A DNA stretch of 6,741 bases from positions 1-6,741 of the forward strand of contig DNHA01000223.1 in the NCBI GenBank assembly GCA_003486025.1, given 5' to 3'. Positions within the stretch are counted from its first letter, which is position 1, and each line of letters begins with the position of its first letter. The notes under the pieces were generated by a model that was not told the origin of the DNA, ran no database searches, and was given only the letters and a program-made list of their open reading frames with translations. A program made the position numbers and the translations under genes. This document shows, piece by piece, positions 1 to 6,699 of this stretch. This stretch comes from Micrococcaceae bacterium (GTDB lineage Bacteria > Actinomycetota > Actinomycetes > Actinomycetales > Micrococcaceae).

Positions 1-1
1 C

Positions 2-1054
2 GGGGAAATTACTGACGGGTTCACTGGTGGGTCCGGACTGAGCACTGTTGATCGGCTCTTTGATTTGTCCCGCAACAAGGACTTGTCGAAGGGTGCGCGT
101 AAGACCGCGGGGAACTTTGCCCGCTCTGCCGAGAGCGCTTTGAAGGGGCTCACGAAGCAGGCCGAGTCTTTGGAGAAGCAGGCCGAGAGCGCGAAGAAGA
201 CCGTCGATGAATTGTTGTCCGTTCAGGGCAGCGTTTCTGGTGGTCTTCGGGGTGAGTTTTCACTGTCGGGGACTCTTGACCAGTTGAAGTCGGTCAAGAA
301 TTCTGGCCCACTGTCGGCTGGCTCGTTTGTGAAGTCTGCGCAGGGCAAGGCAGCGCAGATCATGCGCTTCAACGGCTTGCTGGACAAGCTCCGCAAGAAG
401 GGTTTCACGGCTGCGGTCATCGAGGAAGTTGCGATGCTCGGCAGTGTCGAGGGCACTCAGGTCGGCAACGCTTTGCTGGGTGCCACGTCCAACGAAAAGA
501 AGGCGCTCAACAAGGCGTACAAGTCGATGGATTACTGGGCCGGGGAAGCTGGCACGACGGTCACGAAGTCCATGCACAAGGGCGGTTTGGATGCTGCGGA
601 AGGCTTTGCGCTCGGTATCGAGGGCAAGCAGAAGCGTGTCGAAGATGCCATGTACAAGCTGGGCAAGGGCGCAGAGAAAGCATTGCGCAAGTCCCTGGAT
701 ACCCATTCCCCGTCGAAGAAGTTGCGGGGCGTGGGTCATGACGGCGGCGATGGCTTGGCGCTTGGCTTCGAGGATCGACTCGGGCTGGTGTCTGCTGCTG
801 CTGGGCGTATGGGCGATGCCGCGATGAGCGGTTATGGATCACCAGCATTCAGTATCCCGCCCTCGGCTGAGGCTGCACGGTACGCCGCACAACCAGCACA
901 GCCAATGATCATGGTCGATATTGACTATGACCGCTTGGCTGCGTCAATGGCGAAGGTTCAGATTCCGGTTCGCATCGGCAATAAGGACATTGCCCAAGCA
1001 AACACGGCTGGGCGTAAGGAATTGCGTCTGCCTGCAACATCACCCCGCGGGTAA
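2..1054 (+). CDS. Phage tail tape measure protein, C-terminal part (5' end outside window)
   Basis: The frame is open from the left edge, so these 350 residues are the end of a much longer protein; the TTG at 65 has no Shine-Dalgarno and is not a start. Family role: the tape measure protein runs inside the tail tube, sets its length and takes part in DNA delivery. Seen: a coiled-coil-like stretch at visible residues 43-72, with KQAES repeated exactly seven residues apart (52-56, 59-63). The hallmark C-terminal module follows: EGFALGIE (200-207), an amphipathic helix, THSPSKK (234-240) and DGLALGFE (250-257). This HSPS plus G-L-A-x-G arrangement recurs at tape measure C-termini. The last ~70 residues are Ala/Pro-rich, then basic. 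No peptidase or lysozyme domain is visible in this part; one could lie upstream. Its place before the tail-tip genes fits siphophage order. Confidence 0.88.
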   Translation, partial: GEITDGFTGGSGLSTVDRLFDLSRNKDLSKGARKTAGNFARSAESALKGLTKQAESLEKQAESAKKTVDELLSVQGSVSGGLRGEFSLSGTLDQLKSVKNSGPLSAGSFVKSAQGKAAQIMRFNGLLDKLRKKGFTAAVIEEVAMLGSVEGTQVGNALLGATSNEKKALNKAYKSMDYWAGEAGTTVTKSMHKGGLDAAEGFALGIEGKQKRVEDAMYKLGKGAEKALRKSLDTHSPSKKLRGVGHDGGDGLALGFEDRLGLVSAAAGRMGDAAMSGYGSPAFSIPPSAEAARYAAQPAQPMIMVDIDYDRLAASMAKVQIPVRIGNKDIAQANTAGRKELRLPATSPRG

Positions 1055-1064
1055 CCGTAACAAT

Positions 1065-1095
1065 GTGTGGCCCGTCAGATCCTGGCGGGTCACAC
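1065..1095 (+). promoter_or_regulatory. Long hairpin in the gap between tape measure and next tail gene
   Basis: Arms GTGTGGCCCGTCAG (1065-1078) and CTGGCGGGTCACAC (1082-1095) pair over 14 bp with a three-base loop, ATC. Twelve pairs are Watson-Crick and two are G-U wobbles in RNA (1070/1090 and 1075/1085). It begins 11 bases after the tape measure stop and ends 10 bases before the next gene's Shine-Dalgarno. The bases after it (CTATTTCC) are only weakly T-rich, so it is not a canonical intrinsic terminator. Possible roles are a leaky attenuator, an RNase-processing or 3'-end-stabilising structure, or insulation of ribosomes between two genes. The structure is seen; the role is inference. Confidence 0.6.
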
Positions 1096-1105
1096 CTATT
1101 TCCTG

Positions 1106-1111
1106 AAGGAG
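1106..1111 (+). promoter_or_regulatory. Shine-Dalgarno deciding the TTG start at 1118
   Basis: AAGGAG lies six bases upstream of the in-frame TTG at 1118. The alternative in-frame GTG at 1067 has no such site and sits inside the hairpin arm, so the TTG is preferred. Confidence 0.75.
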
Positions 1112-1117
1112 TCCACC

Positions 1118-1945
1118 TTGATCTATCTCGGCACGCTCGGCCGCATGGTTGAACTGAAATGCCCGGCCACGCAGCAGGTATCGGTCGCTGATGGTTACTC
1201 CTTCGAAGAGACTCTGGAAGGCCAGGTAAAGGCTCAAGTGAAGACATTGCGACGCCGGGTGTGGCAGTTGGGCACCTCGGATGCGACGACTCCAGCCGAT
1301 CAGGCCACACTTATGGGATTCGCGAGCGGAAGCTGGGGCAATGGGCCGTTCGTGTTCGTGTCGGCAGATGCTCCAGTGACAAACATGCTAACCCCGGCAG
1401 CAGCGTCGTGCATGGAGATGCGCACCAACAACGCGCTGGTGCGACCAGCAGGCCCTGTCAATCTTGACGCTGCCGGCTGGGAGGGGCGGTCGATTGGTGC
1501 TGATCTTCCGGAGGGCGGGGGTTCCCGGCCAGAGATTTATTTCGGGACCGGTGATACTCCAGTACTGGCTGGGTTGCCGGTGACTGGGAGTGCCTACGTG
1601 GAGGGCACGGACGCGGCGATTCGGTTGTATTGGTACCGAGATGGAGACCCCACTCCGATTACCAGTTCAACATCCAGTGCGAGCCCTGGCACCGGGTTCC
1701 GTCGCATCTCGGTGACCGCGATTCCGCCAGCGGGAGCGATATTCTGTCGCCTCGTGGCGGTCGGGGCAACGCGGGCCACACGGCCTGCGATCACCTGGAC
1801 AGACAGGGCCTTTGCCTGGGCCGCGGGTGAAGGTTGCTCTAAAGCTGTCATCCATGCCATGTCAAAGTCCTTGGTTCTTGCTTCGCGGGACCCCCGCGGT
1901 GGCCGGTACGCGAATCTTTCCTACACGATTACGGAGGTGGGCTGA
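1118..1945 (+). CDS. Minor tail protein, distal-tail-like (tail tip)
   Basis: 275 residues, TTG start. The N-terminal ~95 residues (LGTLGRMVEL at 4-13, a conserved W49, SDATTP at 54-59, GPFVFVSADAPVTNML at 76-91) match the pattern I know from actinobacteriophage minor tail proteins encoded straight after the tape measure gene. By position this is the counterpart of a distal tail protein (Dit), which joins the tube to the hub. Residues ~105-220 look like a beta-sandwich, perhaps carbohydrate-binding: many Gly/Pro/Thr, alternating hydrophobics and RLYWYRDGD near the middle. The C-terminus has RPAITWTD (222-229) and GEGCSKAVIH (237-246), also typical of this group. The two halves suggest a tube-binding N-terminus and an outward-facing sandwich. 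One base separates it from the next start. Tail role is fairly sure; the Dit equivalence and sugar binding are inference. Confidence 0.75.
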   Translation: MIYLGTLGRMVELKCPATQQVSVADGYSFEETLEGQVKAQVKTLRRRVWQLGTSDATTPADQATLMGFASGSWGNGPFVFVSADAPVTNMLTPAAASCMEMRTNNALVRPAGPVNLDAAGWEGRSIGADLPEGGGSRPEIYFGTGDTPVLAGLPVTGSAYVEGTDAAIRLYWYRDGDPTPITSSTSSASPGTGFRRISVTAIPPAGAIFCRLVAVGATRATRPAITWTDRAFAWAAGEGCSKAVIHAMSKSLVLASRDPRGGRYANLSYTITEVG

Positions 1946-1946
1946 T

Positions 1947-4205
1947 ATGCAGGCTGGTGAACTCGCCTTCTCGGACGTGCAAGCTTTCACCTCGCGGGTG
2001 CTGGTCAACGGTATCCAGCGCCCGGTGATGTCGTGGTCAGTGGACCGGGACCTGGTGGGCGATCTGCCCGAACAGGTCGTCGCCGGGGGCGGCGTAGCCC
2101 AAGCAGGAGGCTCGATCACTTGGGGCTCTGACCTCGATGTGGATACCGGGGCCGTAAATCCGTGGAACCCCTCCACCGGGTGGATCCCCAAGGAGGGCGA
2201 CGCCGTCCAAATCCTTGCCGGGGATGGCCTCACCGAATGGTCCCAGTTCGTCGGTGTCATCGACTCCTCATCCGGAGACATAGGTGGGGGGTTCTCCTCA
2301 AAGATCATTGACCGGATCGATGACTTCTCCCGCAAGGTCCGGCTGCCGGCACTGGTGGATGTGATGCCGCCGGTGGACGTTTCACTGGAGTTCCGTCGCT
2401 TCCGTCTCAGCCCTCGTTTTTATGTGATGACGGCGATGCGTCGGGCCGGATTCCATGTGACCCCGGCACCGGAGGCAGCCTGCGCACTGGACGTGCCAGC
2501 GGTCGGGTCCATGTGGCCGCTGATCGGGGACATGCTCACCTGCCGGCGCGGATCCAATCCCGAGGAATCCCCGATGTGGCCCGGAGGCTTGTTCGTCCGC
2601 GACGTCACTTCCTCCTACACCCCGAATGTGGCCCGGTCCGGGTCCGCCGCGGTACAGCTGACGATGCAGCGCGGCCCCGAACATACCGGGGTGGCTCGCA
2701 TCCGAGTGTTGTACGGGGCCAGCACGGTCGTACTCTCGGTGACGGCCACTCAGGCGCAGGCGTGGGTGAACGGCGTGAACGTCGTGTCGATCCCGGTGAC
2801 CAGTGCATGCATTATCAGCTATCTGTTCAAGAACGGGTCCGTTCAGATCCGCTCATCACAGGGGCAGGTTGCCAGCGGATCCGCTGCGTGGTCGGTCACC
2901 ACGCTTATGTCGAGCATCGAGGTGATTGGGGACGAGACCTCACACTTCAACGGTGTGCAGGTATCCAACCCTCAGCCGTGGCACGAATTCGCGTCCCTCG
3001 GCTTCACCCCGTCGGCGCGGATCACCACCGGAGTCATGCACGACACCCTGGAAGCCTGCCCGGCAACCGGCGACCAGTCAGCCAAGGACCTGCTCCAAGA
3101 AATCGGCCAAGCCTTGCTCTGGCCGTTCTGGATCGATGAGACCGGAATGGCCAAGGCCATCCAGTCCGATGCTCTACGCGGTCAGGCGCCCGTGCAGACC
3201 GTCACTACCCTCGATGACATTCGCTCGCTCTCGTGGCGGCGGGACCTGCTCGGGGCACGCTCCGAAATCATCACGTCCTACGACGAGTGGACGATCAGCC
3301 GATCCAACAACTACTCGGTCGAGCTGTGGCGTTCCACCGAGGCGGTGGTACTGCTCACCGGGCAGCGGCACGAATCCCTGGTGGAACCACCAGCCGGGGA
3401 GGTTTGGCTGATGGTCGATGAGACCCTGACCGTACCCGGGATCAGCCCGCTGACCGACGCGAACAAGGGCGTTGGGAGTGTGGCTGGCGGCGTCTATACA
3501 GACGGGGTCAGTGAGGAGTGGGCACCCCTGCCCTCGGCAGTCAAGCTGTCCGTGGGCCTGACGAAGGTGACCGAGGGGATCTGGCGGTTCGCGGCCGCCG
3601 CGGTCGGGACCATCCCGGCCGGGTGGCAGGTTGAGCTACGCACTTGGTCTTCCACCTTCGCCGGCCGGACTTCCCTGTGGCCGTATTGGTGGGACAACCA
3701 GCTGCCGATCATCCGGGGCAAGGGCAAAGCCGTGCCCACGAAAAAGACCCGGAACCCGACCATCGCCGGGAGCATCGGACCAGTCTTGGAGCTGGATTGC
3801 AAGCACTGGGCGACCGGTCACCTGGCTTCCAACCGCACCCGCGTCGTGGACGAGGTAACCAACTTTGTCAGCGGGCAGGTCGTGAACCCGCAACCAGTGA
3901 TCACCGGGATGCGGGTCGGCTTCGATCCGCGCCGGCAACTGGGCGATGTGATCACCGTGTCATCCCCGGACTTCATGGGTGTGGAACTGCGCTGCCTGAT
4001 CACTAGGGTCGGCACCAGTGCCGGCGGGTCGTACTCACAGGAACTCTCGGTACGGATCATCTCCGCCGAAACCACCTTCACCACCTACGCCGGGTTCGCC
4101 GAAGCCTGGGGACCTACCGCCGACTATGACACTTTCGCCGCAGCATGGGACACCGTTTCCACTTACACCGACCTGAACAACGACCCGCTAAGGGGGAGCA
4201 ATTGA
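1947..4205 (+). CDS. Minor tail protein, probable tail hub / baseplate-like protein
   Basis: 752 residues; ATG with GGAGG at 1933-1937, nine bases upstream. An in-frame extension to 1812 would overlap the previous gene by 134 bases and has no ribosome site. Seen, in order: a beta-rich N-terminus (RVLVNGIQRPVMSWSVDRDL at 17-36); a hub-like section to ~205; a beta-rich stretch at ~209-345 resembling a lectin/LamG-type sandwich inserted in the chain; DLLQEIGQALLWPFW from 381 leading into DETGMAKAI, a helix-plus-strand signature I associate with phage hub proteins; then a section with DPRRQLGD (660-667) before paired strands. The last ~40 residues repeat Y-x-x-F-x-x-A-W twice (714-721, 727-734) and end NNDPLRGSN. 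In siphophages such a protein forms a trimeric hub closing the tube beneath the tape measure protein. No protease or peptidoglycan hydrolase motif was found. Tail role is solid by context; hub assignment is moderate. Confidence 0.72.
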   Translation: MQAGELAFSDVQAFTSRVLVNGIQRPVMSWSVDRDLVGDLPEQVVAGGGVAQAGGSITWGSDLDVDTGAVNPWNPSTGWIPKEGDAVQILAGDGLTEWSQFVGVIDSSSGDIGGGFSSKIIDRIDDFSRKVRLPALVDVMPPVDVSLEFRRFRLSPRFYVMTAMRRAGFHVTPAPEAACALDVPAVGSMWPLIGDMLTCRRGSNPEESPMWPGGLFVRDVTSSYTPNVARSGSAAVQLTMQRGPEHTGVARIRVLYGASTVVLSVTATQAQAWVNGVNVVSIPVTSACIISYLFKNGSVQIRSSQGQVASGSAAWSVTTLMSSIEVIGDETSHFNGVQVSNPQPWHEFASLGFTPSARITTGVMHDTLEACPATGDQSAKDLLQEIGQALLWPFWIDETGMAKAIQSDALRGQAPVQTVTTLDDIRSLSWRRDLLGARSEIITSYDEWTISRSNNYSVELWRSTEAVVLLTGQRHESLVEPPAGEVWLMVDETLTVPGISPLTDANKGVGSVAGGVYTDGVSEEWAPLPSAVKLSVGLTKVTEGIWRFAAAAVGTIPAGWQVELRTWSSTFAGRTSLWPYWWDNQLPIIRGKGKAVPTKKTRNPTIAGSIGPVLELDCKHWATGHLASNRTRVVDEVTNFVSGQVVNPQPVITGMRVGFDPRRQLGDVITVSSPDFMGVELRCLITRVGTSAGGSYSQELSVRIISAETTFTTYAGFAEAWGPTADYDTFAAAWDTVSTYTDLNNDPLRGSN
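4190..4205 (+). promoter_or_regulatory. Ribosome site and TTGA stop-start overlap (translational coupling)
   Basis: AAGGGGGAG (4190-4198) lies inside the end of the hub gene, just before TTGA (4202-4205), in which the next gene's TTG start overlaps the hub gene's TGA stop. Terminating ribosomes are well placed to restart, which would tie the two products' amounts together. No other in-frame ATG, GTG or TTG near here has comparable spacing. Confidence 0.7.
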
Positions 4206-5782
4206 CCAAGTACACGACCCGCGGCCTGCCATGGCCGGAACCGCTGGATAAGATCGCCAAGACAAGCAGCCCCGAAGACAGCATCCGGGAAGACTTCGAA
4301 TCGCTGGCCAAGGCCACCGACCGCGAGATTGTCATTGACCATGAAAAGTCCGAAGCGAACTCGGCCCGACTGGAAGCCTCAAAGTTGGCTTTCGCAGATC
4401 GGCAGGCTCCCCAGCAGGTCGGAGCTATCAGCCCCTATACGCACGCATGGGCCGATAGCTCGGGGCGCATTGGAGTCGCTTTGCGCCGGGCCGATGGGGA
4501 ACTTTACGTTCCCGGTGGCATTGACGCGCTGCGCTCTGGGATGCGCGTATACGAGGGTAATGAGTATGCATTTGCCTTCGCCGACAGCGCGGGCCGCATC
4601 TCGGACATGTGCATCGACTCAGCGGGCCGCACGCCAAGCTTTGTCTTGGAATCTTATGCGGATCGGATGGGATGGAGTAGCGGTGGTGGCGGTGGTGGCG
4701 GTTCCACGAAGTTGGCCGGCGTAGCACTGACCCTCCCTGATAGTGCTACGCCCAGCACAACCATGAACAATGGCACGGCACGAGTTCCAGTAATGATCGG
4801 GGCCCCTGCCTCCGAGTGGCGCTTGCACATCCGAAACTACAACGACAAAACGGCCACCGCTTACCCGGGGTCTCTGTCCTTTACGGGCGTTTACCTCGGT
4901 GAACATGAGCGCGATGCCCAAGGTTTACTCTCCGGCGCTTTCAAGGCGGCGCCGCGACAGGTTGCCGGGGCTTTCGCGTCCTCGGCAGTGGGCGAAGAAT
5001 GGGTCGGTCCATGGGTAACGGATCATCCGCTGAAGTCCGGGAAAGACTACTTGGTGTCCTACGGATACACCAGCGCCGAGCAGTCCAACTACCTGGCCTC
5101 TGCTGGCGGGTGGACCACGACTAGTGCCACCGACGTCGCGGCACTGGCCCCTGCCCGGGCCGCCGTGAAGTCAGTTCCACTTGATGTGTGGATCGAAGTG
5201 CGAATCCCCGCCGAGACAAAGGTCGTTGCCTACATTGGTGACTCCTTGACCTTGGGAATCCAAGCCACACTACCGGTCTACGATTCATGGGCAGCCAAGC
5301 ACGCCATTGCCAATGGTGCGATCCACTCGATCTACGCCATTGGAGGATCGCAGGCCACTGACTGGACCGACACCGCGGCCCGACGTCTGGCCAAGTGGGA
5401 GACCCTCGCCAAGCCCGACGCGGCGATCATTGCCCTGGGGAATAATGACATCTTCACTTACGCGGTGTCATTGGCGACCATGCAGGCCCGTACTCGGGCG
5501 GTGGCGGCCATGGCGCGGTCGTTCTTCTGCGATTGCATCTACCTGACCACGATCCTGCCCCGCATAGATGCCACGGCCGGAACCCAGGCTGTGTGGACGG
5601 ACTTCAATGCGTGGCTCCTGCAAACACCGGCGGGTGCGCGTATGACGTTCGACTTCGCCGAAAAAATCGTGGACAGCAGCGGCAACGCCGATCCCCGGTG
5701 GGCCAGCACGCCAACCAACTTTCACTTGAGCAGCGCCGGATACGCCCGCTGTGCCGCCACTATCACCCACGCCTTGGCTTAG
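4202..5782 (+). CDS. Tail fibre-like protein with C-terminal SGNH-fold hydrolase/esterase domain
   Basis: 526 residues, TTG start overlapping the previous stop. Modules seen: an N-terminal tail-attachment-like segment (YTTRGLPWPEP, 4-14) and a probable helix or coiled coil (~26-67); a beta-rich stretch with three DS(S/A)GR repeats (85-89, 128-132, 139-143); a seven-glycine linker (161-167); a beta-sandwich-like domain (~170-335, WRLHIRNYND inside); then an SGNH domain (~340-526). The last shows block I GDS (346-348, Ser348 the predicted nucleophile), a block II glycine in IGGS (380-383), block III GNND (413-416) and block V NFHLSSAGY with His508. The family removes acyl esters, often acetyl groups from glycans, so a tail protein of this kind could trim host surface polysaccharide. 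Odd: the usual DxxH aspartate is Thr505. No signal peptide or membrane segment, as expected for a virion protein. Substrate unknown. Confidence 0.82.
   Translation: MTKYTTRGLPWPEPLDKIAKTSSPEDSIREDFESLAKATDREIVIDHEKSEANSARLEASKLAFADRQAPQQVGAISPYTHAWADSSGRIGVALRRADGELYVPGGIDALRSGMRVYEGNEYAFAFADSAGRISDMCIDSAGRTPSFVLESYADRMGWSSGGGGGGGSTKLAGVALTLPDSATPSTTMNNGTARVPVMIGAPASEWRLHIRNYNDKTATAYPGSLSFTGVYLGEHERDAQGLLSGAFKAAPRQVAGAFASSAVGEEWVGPWVTDHPLKSGKDYLVSYGYTSAEQSNYLASAGGWTTTSATDVAALAPARAAVKSVPLDVWIEVRIPAETKVVAYIGDSLTLGIQATLPVYDSWAAKHAIANGAIHSIYAIGGSQATDWTDTAARRLAKWETLAKPDAAIIALGNNDIFTYAVSLATMQARTRAVAAMARSFFCDCIYLTTILPRIDATAGTQAVWTDFNAWLLQTPAGARMTFDFAEKIVDSSGNADPRWASTPTNFHLSSAGYARCAATITHALA
4454..4630 (+). 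repeat. Three DS(S/A)GR-coding repeats
   Basis: Fifteen-base units at 4454-4468, 4583-4597 and 4616-4630 encode DSSGR, DSAGR and DSAGR. The first two sit in a longer match, ADS(S/A)GRI with an aromatic residue just before it. The spacing (43, then 11 residues) is uneven, suggesting repeated beta-hairpin turns rather than a recent tandem duplication. Confidence 0.55.
4682..4702 (+). repeat. Seven-glycine codon run (interdomain linker)
   Basis: Seven glycine codons, all GGT or GGC (GGTGGTGGC type), flanked by SS and ST, encode a flexible hinge between the N-terminal attachment part and the sandwich-plus-SGNH part of the protein. The short GGTGGC repeats could also slip during replication. Confidence 0.8.
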
Positions 5783-5791
5783 GAGGCCACC

Positions 5792-6511
5792 ATGCCAGCA
5801 CTAGTGCAATACGCATACGAAGAATTTACCGGCCCGAACATCAATTCCCGCCCTCGCCTCCCGGCCTTCATCCCCGTCCCAAGGTACGACCGGCGCTTCC
5901 ATTCCGGCTCTTTCGGCGCACAGTCCGATGGGACCACCGTCAACACCTGGACCGATACCGAGGTTTCCCTGACGAACATGTCCACTGCGGGGTCTGGGGT
6001 CACGGGCGCTACAGCTCCCATATTGGGGACTGTCTCAGGGAACCGGGTGGTCAGATTCGATGGGATCAAAAACGCTCTTGGCATCCTCTACACCAACCCT
6101 GAGCCCTACACTTTCACCCTTGTTTTCTACCAAGGTGCTGCGAACCTTGGAAAGTTCCTTGTGGGGCTATCAGACTCGGGGGCCATTGGTTTGGTAACGG
6201 ACAGCCCGGGCCTTCCAAAATTCTGGGGCAGGGGTCAGGCAACATCAAGTGCGCCACTATCTACCGGATGGCACATCATTACGGTGATTGCAGACGAGGC
6301 GAACACCCGGATTCGTGTTGATGACAATTCATCATTCACCTACTCGCTCGGACAGGCGTATGAACGACGACGGCTAACGCTGGGGGGGTCACCATACAAT
6401 ACGGCGTTGGCTAAAATCGATGTCGCCGAGATTGTGCACTGGCCCAGCGCCCTGAGCATCTCCGATGTCGAAAAGGTGCACAGCACTTTCAAATCCCGCT
6501 ACAGCCTCTAA
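5792..6511 (+). CDS. Putative tail protein with concanavalin A/LamG-like lectin fold
   Basis: 239 residues; ATG with AGGAGG (5781-5786) five bases upstream, overlapping the previous gene's TAG. Residues 1-40 are Tyr/Arg/Pro-rich and may attach the protein to the tail. From ~44 on the pattern is that of LamG/concanavalin A-like beta-sandwiches: SDGTTVNTWTD (45-55), RFDG (88-91), a TFTLVFY strand, GWHIITVIAD from 159, then RIRVDD, RLTLGG and AEIVHWP (212-218), ending in a helix with SISDVEKVHSTFKSRY. Such folds commonly bind sugars. As the last tail gene, next to an SGNH esterase, it is a candidate receptor-binding or host-recognition subunit. No catalytic motif was recognised. It is less GC-rich than the hub gene (31 of 60 at 6121-6180). 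The fold call rests on motif spacing only; ligand unknown. Confidence 0.68.
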   Translation: MPALVQYAYEEFTGPNINSRPRLPAFIPVPRYDRRFHSGSFGAQSDGTTVNTWTDTEVSLTNMSTAGSGVTGATAPILGTVSGNRVVRFDGIKNALGILYTNPEPYTFTLVFYQGAANLGKFLVGLSDSGAIGLVTDSPGLPKFWGRGQATSSAPLSTGWHIITVIADEANTRIRVDDNSSFTYSLGQAYERRRLTLGGSPYNTALAKIDVAEIVHWPSALSISDVEKVHSTFKSRYSL

Positions 6512-6660
6512 AGTTGACGTAGCGCATCTTCGAAAGATCCCGCGATCTTGGCAAGCTCTACTTCGCCCTCGCCGAGCTGGAAAAGTTCCGGGTAAGTCTC
6601 AATATTTGACTTCGTCAAAATGTAGTCGGAGATAAGATCGAGAATCTGACGGCTAGACAT
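6508..6660 (-). CDS. Small hypothetical protein (50 aa), convergent with the tail operon
   Basis: A 50-codon frame, too short for ordinary gene calling: MSSRQILDLI at the start, FEDALRQL at the end, TAG stop. On the minus strand GGAG (plus-strand 6667-6670) lies six bases before the ATG, good spacing. The product is acidic and probably mostly helical, with no cysteine, no membrane segment and no motif I recognise. Its TAG (6508-6510) overlaps the lectin-like gene's TAA (6509-6511), so the two transcripts run into each other. The first 60 coding bases are only 23/60 GC, well below the tail genes. It could be a prophage-expressed or moron gene, or a regulator at the boundary of the late operon; nothing visible decides this. 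A chance ORF is the main alternative. Confidence 0.55.
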   Translation of the reverse strand: MSSRQILDLISDYILTKSNIETYPELFQLGEGEVELAKIAGSFEDALRQL

Positions 6661-6699
6661 GCGCAACTCCACAAGGTAAGAACGGTTGAAAATCCAACA

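Noticed and set aside
1067..1117. Upstream GTG start adding 17 residues to the distal-tail-like protein
   Set aside because: There is no Shine-Dalgarno before it and it lies within the hairpin arm, while TTG 1118 has AAGGAG at ideal spacing and gives the family-like N-terminus.
1812..1946. Earlier in-frame start for the hub protein
   Set aside because: It would overlap the well-supported preceding gene by 134 bases without a ribosome site; ATG 1947 has GGAGG upstream and sits 1 base after the previous stop.
1862..2335. Long antisense frames opposite the tail genes (also 260-739, 2382-2684, 5468-5770)
   Set aside because: GC-rich DNA gives long off-frame readings. These lack ribosome sites, have Arg/Pro/Ser-heavy composition and lie wholly within confidently called genes.
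5533..6102. Plus-strand frame spanning the end of the SGNH gene and start of the lectin-like gene
   Set aside because: It is an off-frame reading rich in Arg, His and Pro with no Shine-Dalgarno; both genes it overlaps have recognisable domains.
6526..6549. Terminator just after the last tail gene: ATCTT-CGA-AAGAT competing with AAGATC-CCGC-GATCTT
   Set aside because: Stems are only 5-6 bp, with no T-run after them in either direction, and they lie inside the minus-strand coding frame. Chance repeats of GATCTT are more likely.
6605..6619. Inverted repeat TTTGAC-TTC-GTCAAA as an operator
   Set aside because: It is short and within the small minus-strand frame rather than its upstream region, with no second copy in the window.
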